From Papilionanthe hookeriana x Papilionanthe teres (taxonomy: Eukaryota; Streptophyta; Magnoliopsida; Asparagales; Orchidaceae): DNA of 64,000 bases. Position 1 is the first letter of the stretch. The number at the start of each line of letters is the position of its first letter. The translations under genes were made by a program, and so were the position numbers. The stretch covers positions 91,508,287-91,572,286 of the forward strand of contig CM040428.1 in the NCBI GenBank assembly GCA_022702705.1, given 5' to 3'. The notes beneath the pieces were generated by a model. It searched no databases and was not told where the DNA came from. It saw only the letters and a program-made list of their open reading frames with translations. Shown one piece after another: positions 13,101 to 28,500 of the stretch.

Positions 13101-15363
13101 GTTCATTGGGTCAAGGATTGACCATTTTGACCAAAGTTGACTATTTGGTCAAAAGTTGACCTATTGGGTCAATGAGTTAGTAGTTAGGTCAACGATTGAC
13201 CATTTTGACCAAAGTTGACTTTCTCGTCATTGGGTCAGAAAAAAACCATTTTGACCAATGTTGACTTTTTTGTCAAAAGTTCATCTATTTGGTCAATGGG
13301 ATTGTCATTATGTCAAAAATTGACTATTTTGACCAAAATTGACTTTTTGGTCAATGGTTGAGCTATTTAGTCAATGTGTTGGTCATTGGGTCAAGGATTG
13401 ATCATTTTAACCAAAGTTGACTTTTTTGTCAGAGATTGACTTTTTGGATCAATAAATGGTCATTTAGTCAAAAATTGATTATTTTGACCAAAACTAAATT
13501 TTTGGTCAAAAGTTTACCTGTTAGATTCGATGGTGTTGTCATTGTGTGAAATTAACCATTTTTACCAAAGTTGACTTTTTGGTTAAAAGTTGATTTATTG
13601 GGTCAATGGGTTGGTCATCGGGTAAAGGATTGACCATTTTGAGCAAACTTGACTTCTTGGTTTTAGTTTGACCTATTGGGACAATAATTGGTTAATTGGT
13701 CGAAATTAGCTATTTTGACCAAAATTGACTTTTTGGTCGAAGGTTGACTTTATTAGGTTAATGGGTTGGTCATTGGGTCGAAGTTGATCATTTCGACTAA
13801 CGTTGACTTTTCGATCCAAAGTTGACATTTCGAGTCGATGAGTTGAGTCGATTTCGTGAAGGATTGACCATTTTGACTAAAGTTGACTTTTTAGCTAGAG
13901 ATTGACTTTTTGGGTCGATAATTGGTCCTTAGGTCGAAAATTGATTATTTTGGTAAGATTGAATTTTGGTCAAAAGTTGACCTTGTTAGGTCAATGGGGT
14001 GGTCATTATGTAAGAAATTGACCATTTTGACCAAAGTTGGCTTTTTGGTCAAAAGTTGACCTATTTAGGTCAATGAGGTGGTCTAAAATTGACAATTTGA
14101 CTAAAATTCACCTTTTTGTCAAAAGTAGACTTATTAGGTTAATGGATTGGTCATTGGGTCAATGATTGGTTATTTTGGCCAAAGTTGACTTTTTAGTTAA
14201 AAGTTGACCTATTGGGTCAATGTGTTGGTCATTGGGTCAGAAATTGACCATTTTGACCAAAGTTGACTTTTTGGTCGAGCTAACTATTGCGTCGATGGGA
14301 GTTCATTTGGTCAAATTGGTATTGTTGACGAAATTTACTTTTAGTCGAAAGTTGACTGTTAGATTGATGGGTTGGTCTATGGGTCGAGGTTGACGATTTT
14401 GATCAAAATTGACTTGTTGGTTAGAGATTGACCTGTTAGATTCGATAATTAGTCATTGGGTCGAAAATTGAATATTTTTAACAAAAGCTAAATTTTTGGT
14501 CGAAAGTTGACTGATTGGGTTGATGGGGTTGATCATTTGAGTCAAAATTGATTATTTTGACCAAACTTGACTTTTTGGTCGACGATTGACTTGTTGGTCA
14601 ATGAGTTGGTAATTGGTTCAAGAATTGACCATTTTGACCAAAGATGACTTTTGGTCAAAAGTTGACCAATTGTGTCGATGGGTTGGTCATTGGGCCAAAA
14701 ATTGACCATTTTGACCAAGGTTGACTTTTTGTTCAAAAGTTTTCCTATTTGGGTCAATGGGTGGTCATTAGGTCAAAAATTGACTATATTGACTAAAATT
14801 GATTTTTTAGTCGAAGTTGACTATTAGGTCGATGGGTTTGTACGGGTTATGGATTGATCATTTTGACCAGAAGTAGACCTTTTATATCAGAGATAGACTT
14901 ATTGAGTCTATATTTGGTATTAATTCAAAGATTGACTATTTTGACCAAAATTACCATTTTGATCGAAAGTTAACCTATTAGGTCAATGGGTTGGTCATTG
15001 GGTCAATGATTGTTAATTTTGACTAAAGTTTACTTTTTTGTCAAAATTTGACTATTGGATTCGATGGGTTGGTCATTGGGTCGAAGTTAACATTTTAACA
15101 AAGTTGATTTTTTGGTTAAGGATTGACTTCTTGGGTCGATAATTGGTCATTAGTTCATGATTTGGCTATTTTGACCAAAGGAAGTTGACTGTTGGATTCG
15201 ATGGGTTTGTCATTGGGTCAGAAATAACCATTTTGACAAAAGTTGATTTTTGGGTTAAAAGTTTATCAATTGGTTCTATTGGGTGGTCATTAGGTCAAAA
15301 ATTAACTTTTTTGACCAAAATTGACTTCTTGGTCAAAAGTCGACCTATTGGTAAAATGTGTTG
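10184..15363. repeat. satellite higher-order repeat copy 3
   Basis: Same order of variant monomers as copies 1 and 2. A local disturbance at about 12,318-12,410 adds roughly 80 bp: a garbled extra monomer around TTTATTGGTCATTATATCTA duplicates its neighbour, which helps make this the longest copy (~5.18 kb). Heavily altered patches lie at about 10,690-12,660 and 13,500-13,950, with TCGA in place of TCAA and AGATTCGATGG in place of GGGTCAATGG. No gene. Confidence 0.95.
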
Positions 15364-18300
15364 GTCATTATGTCAAAAATTAACTATTTTGACTAAAATT
15401 GACTTTTTGGTCAAAAGTTGACATTTTGGGTCGATGGGGTGGTCATTAGGTAAAATTTACTATATTGACCAAAATTAACTTTTTGGTCGAATGTTGACAT
15501 GTGTGTCGACGGGTTGCTCGATTGTGTCGAGGATTGATTATTTTGACTAAAGTTCACTTTTTGATCGAAAGTTGACTGTTATTGGGTCTTTGGGTCGAAG
15601 ATTAACCATTTTGATCGAAGTTGACCTTTTTGCGAGTGATTGACTTATTGGGCGATAATTGCTCATTATGTAAAAAAAATAAGCTTATTTTGGTCGAAAG
15701 TTGACTGTTGGGTATGTAGGTTGGTCATTGGGTCGAAGTTGACCACTTATGACCAAACTAGACTATTTGGTCGAAAAGTTGACTTATTAAGTTAATGGGT
15801 TGGTCATTGGGTCGAAAATTGACCATTTTAACAAAACAAGACTTTTTGGTCGAAAGTTGCACTTATTTGGTTAATGAGTTAGTCATTAGGTCGAAAAATT
15901 AACAATTCGATAAAAATTAACTTATTGGTCGAAAGTTGAACTATTGGGTTCGATGGGTTGGTCATTGGGCCAAGATTGACCATTTGACAAAGGTGACTTT
16001 CGGTCGAAAGTTGACCTATTAGGTCGAGGGTTGGTCATTAGGTCGATGATTGATTGTTTTCAGCAAAAGTTAACTTTTTGGTCGGAGATTGGCTTAGTGG
16101 AGTCGATGTGGTAATTAGATTGAAAATTGGTATTTTTGACAAAGTTATCCTTTTGGTCGAAAGTTGACCTATTAGGTCGAATGGGTTGGTCATTCTGTCG
16201 AGGAGTGACGATTTGACTGAAAGTTGACTTTTTGGTCAGAGATTGACTTATTGGGCCAGTAATTAGTCATTAGGTCAAAAATTGAGTATTTTGACAAAAA
16301 TTGAATTTTTGGTCAAACGTTAACCCATTGGGTGAACGACGTGGTCATTGTGTCAGAAATTGACCATTTTGACCAAAGTTGACTTTTTGCTTAAAAGTTG
16401 ACCTATTTGGTTAATGAGTTCGTAATTGGGTCGAGAATTGACCATTTTGACTAAAGATGACTTTTTGGTCGAAAGTTGATCTGATTGATCGATGGGTTGG
16501 TCATTGGGTCAAAAATTGATCATTTTGAGCAAAGTTGACTTTTTGGTTAAAAGTTGACCTATTGGGTCAATGGGAAGTCATTAAGTCAAAAATTGACTAT
16601 TTTGACCAAAATTTAATTTTTGGTCAAAAGTTGACCCATTACGTCAACCGGGTGGTAATTGGGTCAAAAATTGACAATTTGACCAAAATTAACTTTTCGA
16701 TCAAAAGTTAACCTATTAGGTGAATGAGTTGGTCATTGGGTCAATGATTAACCATTTTGGCTATTGTTGACTTTTTGGTTAAAGGTTGCCCTATTAGGTT
16801 GCATGGGTTGTTCATTGGGTCAGAAATTGACGATCTTGACCAAGGTTGACTTTTTGATCAAAAGTTGACAAATTAGGACAATGTGTGGTCATTATGTCAA
16901 AAATTGACTATTTTGACCAAAATTGACTTTTTGGTCAAAAGTTGACCTATTGGATCAATGGGTTGGTCATTGTGTCAAGGTTTGACCATTTTGACCAAAG
17001 TTGTCTTTTTGGTCAAAAGTTGACCGATTGGGTCAATTGGTTGGTCATTGGGTCAAGGATTGACCATTTTGACCAAAGTTGACTTTTTGATCAGAGATTG
17101 ACTTATTGGGTTAATAATTGCTCATTAGGTCAAAAATTGATATATTTTCACAAAATTAAATTTTTGGTCGAAAGTTGACCTATTGGGTCGATGGGGTGGT
17201 CATTGGGTCTAAAATTGGTCATCTTGACCAAAGTTGACATTTTGGTTAAAAGTTGACATATTGGGTCAATGAGGGGGGTCATTAAGTAAAAAATTGACTA
17301 TATTGACCAAAATTAACTTTTTGGTCAGAAGTGTACTTTATTGTGTCGATGGGTTGGTCATTGTGTCGAAGGATTGACAATTTTGACTAGAGTTCAGCAT
17401 TTTGGTCGAAAGTTAACTTATTGAGTCAATGAGTTGGTCATTGGATCGAGATTGACCATTTTGACCGAAGTTGACCTTTTGTTCACAAATTTACTTCTTG
17501 GGTCGATAATATTGGTCATCATATCGAAAATTAATTATTTTGGTCGAAAGTTACCTATTGGGTCTCTTGGTTGGTCATTATGTCAAGGATTGACCATTTT
17601 GACCAAATTTGACTTTTTGGTCAAATGTTGACCCATTGGGTTAATGGTCTAGTCATTGGGTCAAAAATTGACCATTTGATTCAAACTTAACTTTTTTGTC
17701 AAAAGTTGACTGTTTGGGTAAATGGAGCGGTCATTAGGTCATTGACAAATTTGACCAAAATTAACTTTTTAGTCAAAATTTGACGTATTGGGTCTATGGG
17801 TTGGACATTGGGTCAATGATTTACCAATTTGAACAAAGTTGACATTTTGGTCAAAAGTTAACCTATTGGGTTAATTGGGTTTTCATGGAGTAAAAATTTG
17901 ATCATTTTGACCAAAATTTAATTTTTGGTCAAAATTTGACATGATAGTTCAATTGGGTGGTCATTATGTCAGAAATTGATCATCTTGACTAAACTTGCCT
18001 TTTTGTTAAAAGTTGATTTTTTGGGTCAATGGGTTGGCCATTGGGTCAGAAATTGATAATGGGTTGGTCATTTGGTCAAAAATTGACAATTTTGACCAAA
18101 CATGACTTTTTGTCAAAAGTTAACCTATTTAGTTAATGGGGTGGTCATTAAGTAAAAAATGAAGCATTTTGACCAAAATTGACTTTTAGTCGAAAGTTGA
18201 TCTATTGGGTCGATGGGTTGTTCATTGGGTCGAAGATTGACCATTTTGACAAAGTTGACTATTTGGTCGAAAGTTGACCTATTAGATTCGATGAGTTAGT

Positions 18301-20432
18301 AGTTGGGTCGACGATTGACCATTTTGACCGAAAGTTGACTTTCTCGTCATTGGGTCGGAAAAAAACCATTTTGACCGATGTTGACTTTTTTGTCGAAGTT
18401 CATCTGTTGAGTCGATGGGATTGTCATTATGTCAAAAATTGACTATTTTGACCAAAATTAACTTTTTGGTCAAAGGTTGAGCTATTTAGTCAATGTGTTG
18501 GTCATTGAGTCAAGGATTGATCATTTTCACCAAAGTTGACTTTTTTGTCAGAGATTGACTTTTTGGATCAATAAATGGTCATTGGTCAAAAATTGATTAT
18601 TTTGACCAAAACTAAATTTTTTGTCTTTTGGTCAAAAGTTTACCTGTTGGGTCAATGGTGTTGTCATTGTGTCAGAAATTAACCATTTTGACCAAAGTTG
18701 ACTTTTTGGTTAAAAGTTGATTTATTGGGTCAATGGGTTGGTCATCGGGTAAAGGATTGACCATTTTGAGCACTTGACTTCTTGGTTTGGAGTTATGACT
18801 ATTGGGACAATAATTGGTTAATTAGTCGAAATTAACTATTATGACCAAAATTGACTTTTTGGTCGAGGTTGACTCTATTAGGTTAATGGGTTGGTCATTG
18901 GGTCGAGGATTGACCATTTCGACCAACGTTGACTTTTGAGTCCAAAGTTAACATTTCGGGTCAATGAGTTGGTCAATTTCGTGAAGGATTGACCATTTTG
19001 ACTAAAGTTGACTTTTTAGCCAGAGATTGACTTTTTGGGTCAATAATTGGTCCTTAGGTCAAAAATTGATTATTTTGACTAAGATTGAATTTTTGGTCAA
19101 AAGTTGACCTGTTAGGTCAATGGGGTGGTCATTATGTAAGAAATTGACCATTTTGACCAAAGTTGGCTTTTTGGTCAAAAGTTGACCTATTTAGGTCAAT
19201 GAGGTGGTCTAAAATTGACAATTTGACCAAAATTCACCTTTTTGTCAAAAGTAGACTTATTAGGTTAATGGATTGGTCATTGAGTTGATGATTGGTTATT
19301 TTAGCCGAAGTTGACTTTTTAGTTAAAAGTTGACTATTGGGTCGATGTGTTAGTCATTAGGTTAGAAATTGACCATTTTAACCAAAGTTGATTTTTTGGT
19401 CGAAGTAGCTATTGCGTCGATGGGAGTTCATTTGGTCGAAATTAGTTTATTTTGACCAAAGTTTGACACAGTCGAAAGTTGACCTATTAGATTGATGGGT
19501 TGGTCTATGGGTCAAGGATTGACAATTTTGATCAAAATTGACTTGTTGGTTAGAGATTGACCTATTGGGTCAATAATTGGTCATTAGGTCAAAAATTGAA
19601 TATTTTTAACAAAACTAAATTTTTGGTCAAAAGTTGACCCATTGGGTTGACGGGGTTGATCATTGAGTCAAAAATTGACTATTTTGACCAAACTTGACTT
19701 TTTGGTCAGCAGTTGACCTATTTGGTCAATGAGTTAGTAATTGGTTCAAGAATTGACCATTTTGACCAAAGATGACTTTTGGTCAAAAGTTGACCAATTG
19801 TGTCGATCGGTTGGTCATTGGGCCAAAAATTGACCATTTTGACCAAGGTTGACTTTTTGTTCAAAAGTTTACTGTTGGGTCGATGGGTGGTCATTAGGTC
19901 GAAAATTGGTATATTGACTAAAATTGATTTTTTAGTCGAAAGTTGACCTATTAGATTCGATGGGTTTAGTACGGGTTATGGATTGACCATTTTGACCAAA
20001 GTAGACCTTTTATATCAGAGATAGACTTATTGAGTCTATATTTGGTATTAATTCAAAGATTGACTATTTTGACCAAAATTACCATTTTGATCGAAAGTTA
20101 ACCTATTAGGTCAATGGGTTGGTCATTGGGTCAAGGATTAACATTTTAACAAAAGTTTACTTTTTGGTTAAGGATTGACTTCTTGAGGTCGATAATTGGT
20201 CATTAGATTCATAATTTGGCTATTTTGACCAAAATTGACTTTTTGGTCGAAAGTTGACTTATTAGATTCGATGGGTTTGTCATTAGGTCGAAATAACCAT
20301 TTTGACAAAAGTTGATTTTTGGGTTAAAAGTTTATCAATTGGTTCTATTGGGTGGTCATTAGGTCAAAAATTAACTTTTTTGACCAAAATTGACTTCTTG
20401 GTCAAAAGTCGACCTATTGGTAAAATGTGTTG
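15364..20432. repeat. satellite higher-order repeat copy 4
   Basis: Collinear HOR copy bounded by the GTCATTATGTCAAAAATTAA landmark at both ends. Close to its end (20,100-20,160) it lacks roughly one monomer compared with copy 3: the segment with ATTGTTCATTTTGACTAAAG is missing, and two neighbouring GGTCATTGGGTCAA segments are fused. Altered patches lie at about 15,490-16,220, 17,130-17,530 and 19,280-19,480. No gene. Confidence 0.95.
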
Positions 20433-23400
20433 GTCATTATGTCAAAAATTAACTATTTTGACTAAAATTGACTTTTTGGTCAAACGTTGACATTTTGGGT
20501 CGATGGGGTGGTCATTAGGTAAAAAATTTACTATATTGACCAAAATTAACTTTTTGGTCAAATGTTGACCTATTGTGTCAACGGGTTGCTCATTGTGTCA
20601 AGGATTGACTATTTTGACTAAAGTTCACTTTTTGATCAAAAGTTGACTTTATTGGGTCTTTGGGTCAAGGATTAACCATTTTGATCGAAGTTGACCTTTT
20701 TGCGAGAGATTGACTTATTGGGCCAATAATTGCTCATTATGTAAAAAAAATAACTATTTTGGTCGAAAGTTGACTTATTGGGTACGTGGGTTGGTCATTG
20801 GGTCGAGGAGTTGACCCATTGTGACTAAAGTTGACTTTTTAGTCGAAAGTTGATCTATTAAGTTAATGGGTTAGTCATTGGGTCGAGAAATTGACCATTT
20901 TAACAAAGTATGACTTTTTGGTCGAAGTTCGACTTATTTAGTTAATGAGGTTGGTCATTAGGTCGAAAATTGACAATTTCGATAGAAATTAACTTATTGG
21001 TCGAAAGTTGAACTATTGGGTCGATGGGTTGGTCATTGGGTCAAGATTGACCATTTTGACGAAGGTGACTTTTAGTCGAAGAGTTGACTGATTAGGTCGA
21101 GGGTTGGTCGTTAGGTCGAGATTGATTGTTTTGATGAAAGTTAACTTTTTGGTCGGAGATTGGCTTAGTGGATTGATAATTGGTTATTAGGTCGAAAGTG
21201 ATTATTTGACCAAAGTTATCCTTTTGGTCAAAAGTTGACCTATTGGGTCGATGGGTTGGTCATTACGTCGGAGTTGAGCCAATTTTAACGAAAGTTGACT
21301 TTTTGGTCGAAGATTGACTTATTGGGCCGAGTAATTGGTCATTAGGTCGAAAATTGAGTATTTTGACAAAAATTGAATTTTTGGTCAAACGTTAACCCAT
21401 TGGGTGAACGACGTGGTCATTATGTCAGAAATTGACCATTTTGACCAAAGTTGACTTTTTGCTTAAAAGTTGACCTATTTGGTTAATGAGTTCGTAATTG
21501 TGTCAAGAATTGACCATTTTGACTAAAGATGACTTTTGGTCAAAAGTTGATCTATTGGGTCAATGGGTTGGTCATTGGGTCAAAAATTGATCATTTTGAG
21601 CAAAGTTGACTTTTTGGTTAAAAGTTGACTGTTAGATCGATGGGAAGTCATTAAGTCGAAATTGTCTATTTTGACCAAAATTTAATTTTTGGTCGAAAGT
21701 TGACTATTACGTCGAACGAGGTGGTAATTGGGTCGAAAATTGACAATTTGACCAAAATTAACTTTTCGATCAAAAGTTAACTTATTAGGTCGAATGAGTT
21801 GGTCATTAGATTCGATGATTAACCATTTTGGCTATAGTTGACTTTTTGGTTAAAGGTTGCCCTATTGGGTCTATGGGTTGTTCATTGGGTCAGAAATTGA
21901 CGATCTTGACCAAGGTTGACTTTTTGATCAAAAGTTGACAAATTAGGACAATGTGTGGTCATTATGTCAAAAATTGACTATTTTGACCAAAATTGACTTT
22001 TTGGTCGAAGTTGACTATTGGATCGATGGGTTGGTCATTGTGTCGAGGTTTGACCATTTTGACGAAAGTTGTCTTTTTCGTCGAAAGTTGACTGATTGGG
22101 TCAGTGGTTGGTCATTGGGTCAAGATTGACCATTTTGACCAAAGTTGACTTTTTGATCAGAGATTGACTTATTGGGTTAATAATTGCTCATTAGGTCAAA
22201 AATTGACTATTTTGACCAAAATTAAATTTTTGGTGAAAAGTTGACCCATTTGGTCGATGGGGTGGTCATTGGGTCTAAAATTGATCATCTTGACCAAAGT
22301 TGACATTTTGGTTAAAAGTTGACATATTGGGTCAATGAGGGGGGTCATTAAGTAAAAAATTGACTATATTGACCAAAATTAACTTTTTTGTCGAAAGTGA
22401 CCTGTTGTGTCGATGGGTTGGTCATTGTGTCGAGGATTGACAATTTTGACTAAAGTTCGCTTTTTGGTCGAAAGTTAACTTATTGAGTCGACGAGTTGGT
22501 CATTGGGTCGAAAGTGACCATTTTGACCAAAGTTGACCTTTGTTCACAAATTTACTTCTTGGGTCGATAATTGGTCATCATATCAAAATTATTTATTTTG
22601 GTCGAAAGTTAACATATTGGGTCTCTTGGTTGGTCATTATGTCAAGGATTGACCATTTTGACCAAATTTGACTTTTTGGTCAAATGTTGACACATTGGGT
22701 TAATGGGCTAGTCACTGGGTCAGAAATTGACCATTTGAATCAAACTTCACTTTTTTTTCAAAAGTTGACTGTTTGGGTAAATGGAGCGGTCATTAGGTCA
22801 TTGAAAATTTTGACCAAAATTAACTTTTAACTTAAAATTTGACGTATTGGGTCTATGGGTTCGACATTGGGTCAAGGATTTACCAATTTGAACAAAGTGG
22901 ACATTTTGGTCAAAAGTTAACCTATAGGGTTAATTGGTTTTTCATTGAGTAAAAATTTGATCATTTTGACCAAAATTTAATTTTTGGTCAAAATTTGACG
23001 CATTAGTTCAATTGGGTGGTCATTATGTCAGAAATTGATCATCTTGACAAAACTTGCCTTTTTGTCAAAAGTTGATTTTTTGGGTCAATGGGTTGGTCAT
23101 TGGGTCAGAAATTGACAATGGGTTGGTATTTTGGTCAAAAATTGACAATTTTGACCAAACATTACTTTGTCGAAAGTTAACTCTATTAAGTTAATGGGGT
23201 GGTCATTAAGTAAAAAATAGTACTATTTTGACCAAAATTGACTTTTTAGTCGAAAGTTGACCTATTAGGTCGATGGGTTGTTCATTGGGTCGAGGATTGA
23301 CCATTTTGACCAAAGTTGACTTATTTGGTCGAAAGTTGACTGATTAGATTGATGAGGTTAGTAATTGGATTGACGATTGACCATTTTGACCAAAGTTGAC

Positions 23401-25563
23401 TTTCTCGATCGATTGGGTCGAGAAAATAACCATTTTGACCGAATGTTGACTTTTTGTCGAAAGTTCATCTATTTGGTCGATGGGATTGTCATTAGGTCAA
23501 AAATTGATTATTTTGACCAAAATTGACTTTTTGGTCAAAAGTTGAGCTATTTAGTCAATGTGTTGGTCATTGGGTCAACGATTGATCATTTTAACCAAAG
23601 TTGACTTTTTTGTCAGAGATTGACTTTTTGGATCAATAAATGGTCATTTGGTCGAAAATTGATTATTTTGACTGAAACTAAATGATTTTGGTGAAGTTTA
23701 CTGTTAGATTGATGGTGTTGTCATTGTGTCAGAAATTAACCATTTTGACCAAAGTTGACTTTTTGGTTAAAAGTTGATTTATTGGGTCAATGGGTTGGTC
23801 ATCGGGTAAAGGATTGACCATTTTGAGCAAGACTTGACTTTTTGGTTTGAGTTTGACCTATTAGGACGATAATTGGTTAATTGGTCGAAATTGGTATTTT
23901 GACCAAAATTGACTTTTTGGTCGAAGGTTGACCTATTAGGTTAATGGGTTGAGTCAGTTGGGTCAAGGATTGACCATTTCGACCAACGTTGACTTTTTCG
24001 TCCAAAGTTGACATTTCGTGTCAATGAGTTAGTCAATTTCGTGAAGGATTGACCATTTTGACTAAAGTTGACTTTTTAGCCATAGATTTACTTATTGGGT
24101 CAATAATTGGTCCTTAGGTCAAAAATTGATTATTTTGACTAAGATTGAATTTTTGGTCAAAAGTTGACCTGTTAGGTCAATGGGGTGGTCATTATGTAAG
24201 AAATTGACCATTTTGACTAAAGTTGGCTTTTGGTCGAAAGTTGACCTATTTAGGTCGATGAGTGTGGTCTAAAATTGACAATTTGACCAAAATTCACCTT
24301 TTTGTCAAAAGTTGACCTATTAGGTTAATGGATTGGTCATTAGATTGATGATTGATCATTTTGGCGAAGTTGACTTTTAGTTAAAAGTTGACCTATTGGG
24401 TCGATGTGTTGGTCATTAGGTCGAGATTGACCATTTTGACCAAAGTTGACTTTTTGAATTAGCTAACTATTAAATCGATGGGAGTTCATTTGGTGAAATT
24501 ATGTTATTTTGACCGATATTTACTTTTAGTCGAAAGTTGACCTATTAGATTGATGGGTTGGTCATATGGTTCGAGGATTGACGCATTTTGATCAAAATTG
24601 ACTTGTTGGTCGGAGATTGACTGTTAGATTGATAATTGGTCATTTGATTGAAAATTGAATATTTTAACAAAGCTAAATTTTTGATCGAAAGTTGACCATT
24701 GGGTTGATGGGGTTGATCATTGAGTCAAAATTGACTATTTTGACCAAACTTGACTTTTTGATCGACTGGTTGACTATTTAGTCGATTGAGTTAGTAATTA
24801 GTTGAGAATTGATCATTTTGACCAAAGATGACTTTTGAGTCAAAGTTGACCGATTAGGTCGATGGGTTAGTCATTGGGCAGAAAATTGACCATTTTGACC
24901 AAGGTTGACTTTTTGGTCGAAAGTTTACCTATTGGGTCGATGGGTGGTCATTAGATTGAAAATTAGTTATATTGACTAAAGTTGATTTTTTAGTCAAAAG
25001 TTGACTGATTAGGTTGATGGGTTTTGATGCGGGATTATGGATTGACCATTTTGACGAAAGTAGACCTTTTATATCATAGATAGACTTATTGGATCTATAT
25101 TTGGTATTAATTCAGAATTAGTTATTTTGACCAAATTACATTTTGATCACAGAGTTGACTATTAGATCGATGGGTTGGTCATTAGGTCGATGATTGTTCA
25201 TTTTGACTAAAGTTTACTTTTTGGTCAAAATTTGACCTATTGGGTCAATGTGTTGGTCATTGGGTCAAGGATTAACATTTTAACAAAAGTTGACGTTTTG
25301 GTTAAGGATTGACTTACTGGGTGAATAATTGGTCATTAGTTCATAATTTGACTATTTTGACCAAAATTGACTTTTTGGTCAAAAGTTGACCTATTGGGTC
25401 AATGGGTTTGTCATTGGGTCAGAAATAACCATTTTGACAAAAGTTGACTTTTAGGTTAAAAGTTTACCAATTGGGTCTATTGGGTGGTCATTTGGTCAAA
25501 AATTAACTATTTTGACCAAAATTGACTTCTGGTGAAAAGTCGACCTATTGGTATAATGTGTTG
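20433..25563. repeat. satellite higher-order repeat copy 5
   Basis: Collinear HOR copy. The GAGGGGGGTCATTAAGTAAA landmark sits near 22,337, at the same internal offset as in the other copies. Altered patches lie at about 20,640-21,360, 22,380-22,610, 23,160-23,480 and 24,220-25,200. No gene or RNA gene is visible. Confidence 0.95.
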
Positions 25564-28500
25564 GTCATTATGTCAAAAATTAACTATTTTGACTCGAATT
25601 GACTTTTTGGTCAAAAGTTGACCCTTTGGGTCAATGGGGTGGTCAGTAAATTAAAAATTTACTATATTGACCAAAATTAACTTTTTGGTCGAAAAGTTGA
25701 CTGTTAGTATCGACGGGTTGCTCATTGTGTCGAGAATTGACTATTTTGACAAAGTTCACTTTTTGATCGAAGTGACTATTAGGTCTTTCGGTCGAGATTA
25801 ACCATTTTGATCGAAGTTGACCTTTTTGCCAAGATTGACTTATTGGGCTAATGATTTAGCTCGTTATGTAAAAAAATAACTATTTTGGTCAAAAGTTGAC
25901 CTATTGGGTTTGTGGGTTGGTCATTGGGTCAAGGATTGACCACTATGACCAAACTAGACTTTTTGGTCAAAAGTTGACCTATTAAGTTAATGGGTTGGTC
26001 ATTGGAACAGAAATTGACCATTTTAACAAAACATGACTTTTTGGTCAAAAGTCACTTATTTGGTTAATGAGCTGGTCATTAGATCAAAAATTAACAATTC
26101 TGATAAAAATTAACTTATTGGTCAAAAGTTGAAATATTGGGTCGATGGGTTGGTCATTGGGTCGAATTGACCATTTTGACGAAGGTGACTTTTGGTCGAA
26201 AGTTGACTATTAGATTCGAGGGTTGGTCATTGGGTCGATGATTAATTGTTTTGACAAAAGTTAACTTTTTGGTCGAGAGATTGGCTTAGTGGGTCGATAA
26301 TTGGTTATTGGGTCGAAAATTGACTATTTTGACCGAAGTTATCTGTTTAGTCAAAAGTTGACTGTTAGAGTCGATGGGTTGGTCATTCTGTCGAGGTGAC
26401 CATTTTGACAAAAGTTGACTTTTTGGTCGAGAGATTGACTTATTGGACCGATGAGTTGGTAATTAGGTCGAAAATTGAGTATTTTGACAAAAATTGAATT
26501 TTGAATTGACGTTAACCCATTGGGTGAACGACGTGGTCATTGTGTCAGAAATTGACCTTTTTGACCAAAGTTGACTTTTTGGTCAAAAGTTGACCTATTT
26601 GGTTAATGAGTTCGTAATTTGGTCAAGAATTGACCATTTTGACTAAAGATGACTTTTTGGGCAAAAGTTGATCTATTGGGTCAATGGTTGGTCATTGGGT
26701 CAAAAATTGATCATTTTGACCAAAGTTGACTTTTTGGTTAAAAGTTGACCAATTGGGTCAATGGGAAGTCATTAAGTCAAAAATTGACTATTTTGACCAA
26801 AATTTAATTTTTGGTCAAAAGTTGACCCATTACGTCAACGGGGTGGTAATTTGGTTAAAAATTTGACAATTTGACCAAAATTAACTTTTTGGTCAAAAGT
26901 TAACCTATTAGGTTAATGAGTTGGTCATTGGGTCAATGATTGACCATTTTGGCTAAAGTTGACTTTTTGGTTAAAGGTTGCCCTATTAGGTCTATGGGTT
27001 GTTCATTGGGTCAAAAATTGACGATCTTGACCAAGGTTGACTTTTTGAACAAAATTGACAAATTGGGACAATGTGTGGTCATTATGTCAAAAATTGACTA
27101 TTTTGACCAAAATTGACTTTTTGGTCGAAGATTGACTGTATTGGATCGATGGGTTGGTCGTTAGGTCGAGTTTGACCATTTTGACCAAAGTTATCTTTTT
27201 GGTCGAAAGTTGACCGATTGGGTCGATTGGTTGGTCATTGGGTCGAGATTGACCATTTTGACCAAAGTTGACTTTTTGGTCAGAGATTGACTTATTGGGT
27301 CAATAATTGCTCATTAGGATAAAATTTTTGACTATTTTGACCAAAATTAAATTTTTGGTCAAAAGTTGACCCATTGGGTCGATGGGGTGGTCATTGGGTC
27401 TAAAATTGATCATTTTGACTAAAGTTGACATTTTGGTCAAAAGTTGACATATTGGTCAAAAGTTGACATATTGGGTCAATGAGGGGGGTCATTAAGTAAA
27501 AATTGACTATATTGACCAAAATTAACTTTTTGGTCGAAGGTTGACCTATTGTGTCGATGGGTTGGTCATTTGTGTCGAGGATTGACAATTTTGACTAAAG
27601 TTCACTTTTTGGTCGAAAGTTAACTTATTGAGTCGATGAGTTGGTCATTGGGTCGAGGATTGACCATTTTGATCAAAGTTGACCTTTTGTTCACAAATTT
27701 ACTTCTTGGATGTCGATAATTGGTCATTATATCTAAGAATTATTTATTTTGGTCGAAAGTTAATCTGTTGGGTCTCTTGGTTGGTCATTATGTCGAGGAT
27801 TGACTATTTTGACCAAATTTGGCTTTTGGTCGAATGTTGACCCGTTGGGTTAATGGGCTAGATCATTTAGGTCGAGAATTGACCATTTGAATCAAACTTC
27901 ACTTTTTTGAAAAGTTGGCCATTTGGGTAAATGGAGCGGTCAATAGGTCATTGACAATTTTGACCAAAATTAACTTTTTAGTCAAAATTTGACGTATTGG
28001 GTCTATGGGTTGGACATTAGGTCAAGGATTTACCAATTTGAACAAAGTTGACATTTTGGTCAAAAGTTAACATATATGGTTAATTGGTTTTTCATTGAGT
28101 AAAAATTTGATCTTTTTGACCAAAATTTAATTTTTGGTCGAAATTTGATCATGATGGATTCGATTGGGTGGTCATTATGTCGGAAATTGATCATCTTGAC
28201 TAAACTTGTCTTTTTGTCGAATGTTGATTTTTTGGGTCGATGGGTTGGTCATTGGGTCGAGAAATTGTGATGGGTTGGTCTTTTGGTCGAAAATTGACAA
28301 TTTTGACCGAAGCATGACTTTTGTCGAAAGTTAACTTATTAAGTTAATGGGGTGGTCATTAAGTAAAAAATTGATTATTTTGACCAAAATTGACTTTTTG
28401 GTCGAAAGTTGACTTCGTTAGAATTCGATGGGTTGTTCATTGGGTCGAGGATTGACCATTTTGACAAAGTTAACTATTTGGTCGAAAGTTGACTATTAGG